From Thalassotalea sp. PP2-459 (GTDB lineage: Bacteria; Pseudomonadota; Gammaproteobacteria; Enterobacterales; Alteromonadaceae): a DNA stretch of 45,555 bases. A program made the position numbers and the translations under genes. This document shows positions 44,587 through 45,555 of this stretch, piece after piece (positions within the stretch are counted from its first letter, which is position 1; every line of letters starts with the position of its first letter). The stretch spans positions 1 through 45,555 of the forward strand of contig NZ_MKQD01000052.1 of the NCBI RefSeq assembly GCF_001913705.1, given 5' to 3'. Below the pieces are notes generated by a model. The model saw nothing but the letters and a program-made list of their open reading frames with translations. It searched no databases and had not been told where the DNA came from.

Positions 44587-45177
44587 TCATACCTGCTGAA
44601 ATAATTGATACTTTACTTGCCCTGCAATTTTTTCTTTCACAAGTTGCCAATCTTCAGGAATAGTCATTGTAGTATTATCGAGTTCTTGTTCAACATAGAT
44701 AAGTGCATCGGGGGCTAACCAGCCTTTTTGCAAAAGCATAATGACTTTTGGTAGCAATTGCTGACGAAAAGGTGGATCAATAAAAATAATGTTGAACGTT
44801 TCAGTGACTGGTTGAGCAAGAAAGCTGAGCGAATCAACATGATGAATATGACAATTATCAGCAACTAATAACGCTTTGTTTTTTGTTAATTGCGTAGCTG
44901 CATGTTTGTTTAATTCAAGCATATCTACTCGGGTTGCTCCACGAGATATTGCTTCAAAACCTAGACTGCCAGCCCCAGAAAAACAATCTAAACACTTGCT
45001 GTCATTCATGTATGGCATTAACCAATTAAATACCGTTTCTTTAACTCTATCGGTTGTTGGTCTTAAACCATCTGCATTAATAACGGGAAGTTTTCTGCCA
45101 CGATGTTTACCTGCAATAATACGTATACTGCCGAGAGAATTTTTCTTCGGCGTTGTTTTTTGTTTGGTCGGTCGCAT
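44587..45177 (-). CDS. rsmD: 16S rRNA (guanine966-N2)-methyltransferase
   Basis: A 196-residue RsmD. Key motifs are SIRIIAGKHRGRKLPV, GLRPTTDRVKETVFNWL, the SAM-binding CLDCFSGAGSLGFEAISRGA and the catalytic FIDPPF. It methylates G966 of 16S rRNA. The divergent arrangement with ftsY is conserved in gammaproteobacteria. Confidence 0.95.
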   Translation of the reverse strand: MRPTKQKTTPKKNSLGSIRIIAGKHRGRKLPVINADGLRPTTDRVKETVFNWLMPYMNDSKCLDCFSGAGSLGFEAISRGATRVDMLELNKHAATQLTKNKALLVADNCHIHHVDSLSFLAQPVTETFNIIFIDPPFRQQLLPKVIMLLQKGWLAPDALIYVEQELDNTTMTIPEDWQLVKEKIAGQVKYQLFQQV

Positions 45178-45292
45178 CAGATCAAGCTTTTGTTTTTTGT
45201 CGGCAATTAAGGTGTTAAACTAGCTGCAATTTTATCCTTGTTTAACACGCAATAACACCTGTTGTTCGCTTTTAATAGAAAGAAGTTACGAA

Positions 45293-45555
<263 letters not shown>

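Overview
The window looks like chromosomal DNA of a marine gammaproteobacterium of the order Alteromonadales, most likely Colwelliaceae (Colwellia/Thalassotalea type). The reasons are low G+C with A/T-rich intergenic DNA, a complete ectoine locus with its own aspartokinase, a SapC-family protein, TonB-dependent metal uptake, and housekeeping genes (acnA, pgi, rsmD divergent from ftsY) of gammaproteobacterial type. The taxon is inferred from gene content; no search was run.

Layout. (1) 1-3100 is accessory DNA: the right end of an IS3-family element (1-94), then a minus-strand run of gene cassettes separated by attC-like integron sites (815-882 and 1464-1560, a weaker one at 2515-2605). No integrase gene is visible, so this is either the distal part of an integron or a CALIN (attC cluster lacking an integrase). 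The cassettes carry an HNH/ATPase gene cut short by the IS end, a small membrane protein, and a HEPN-like protein preceded by a tRNA-like element with an oversized anticodon loop. (2) 3351-10390 is a DUF1328 gene, a five-gene signalling operon (sigma54 activator, stand-alone HisKA-like protein, CHASE3 kinase, single-domain regulator, hybrid kinase) and a beta-barrel protein gene with a sigma54-type -24/-12 promoter. (3) 10636-15446 holds a PagL-like lipid A deacylase, a MAPEG protein, a small unknown and acnA. (4) 15757-21128 is an envelope/stress group: BON protein, DUF502, membrane-anchored dual-specificity phosphatase, YihY, entericidin-like lipoprotein and MscS channel. (5) 21157-25700 is a zinc module: Zur-type repressor, AztD-like metallochaperone, His-rich TonB receptor, and two near-identical Zur boxes upstream of the receptor.

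(6) 26071-30311 has a membrane-bound AraC regulator, an NTF2-like/DJ-1 fusion, a CcdA/thioredoxin pair and a solute-binding protein. (7) 30421-36175 is the ectoine locus, ectA-ectB-ectC, a hairpin gap, ask, a sodium:solute symporter and an 89-residue protein, all on the minus strand. (8) 36387-45555 has a CheW-like protein, a 200-bp MITE-like element, a solute-binding protein, pgi, an XRE membrane regulator whose last codons resemble the MITE end, SapC, a coiled-coil protein, DUF416, a lipoprotein, rsmD, and the start of ftsY, which runs off the window inside a hexanucleotide repeat.

The most noteworthy points are the unlisted integron cassette array with its tRNA-like element, the IS truncation of the HNH/ATPase, the sigma54 promoter next to its likely activator operon, the paired Zur boxes, and the MITE that appears to have supplied the 3' end of a regulatory gene.
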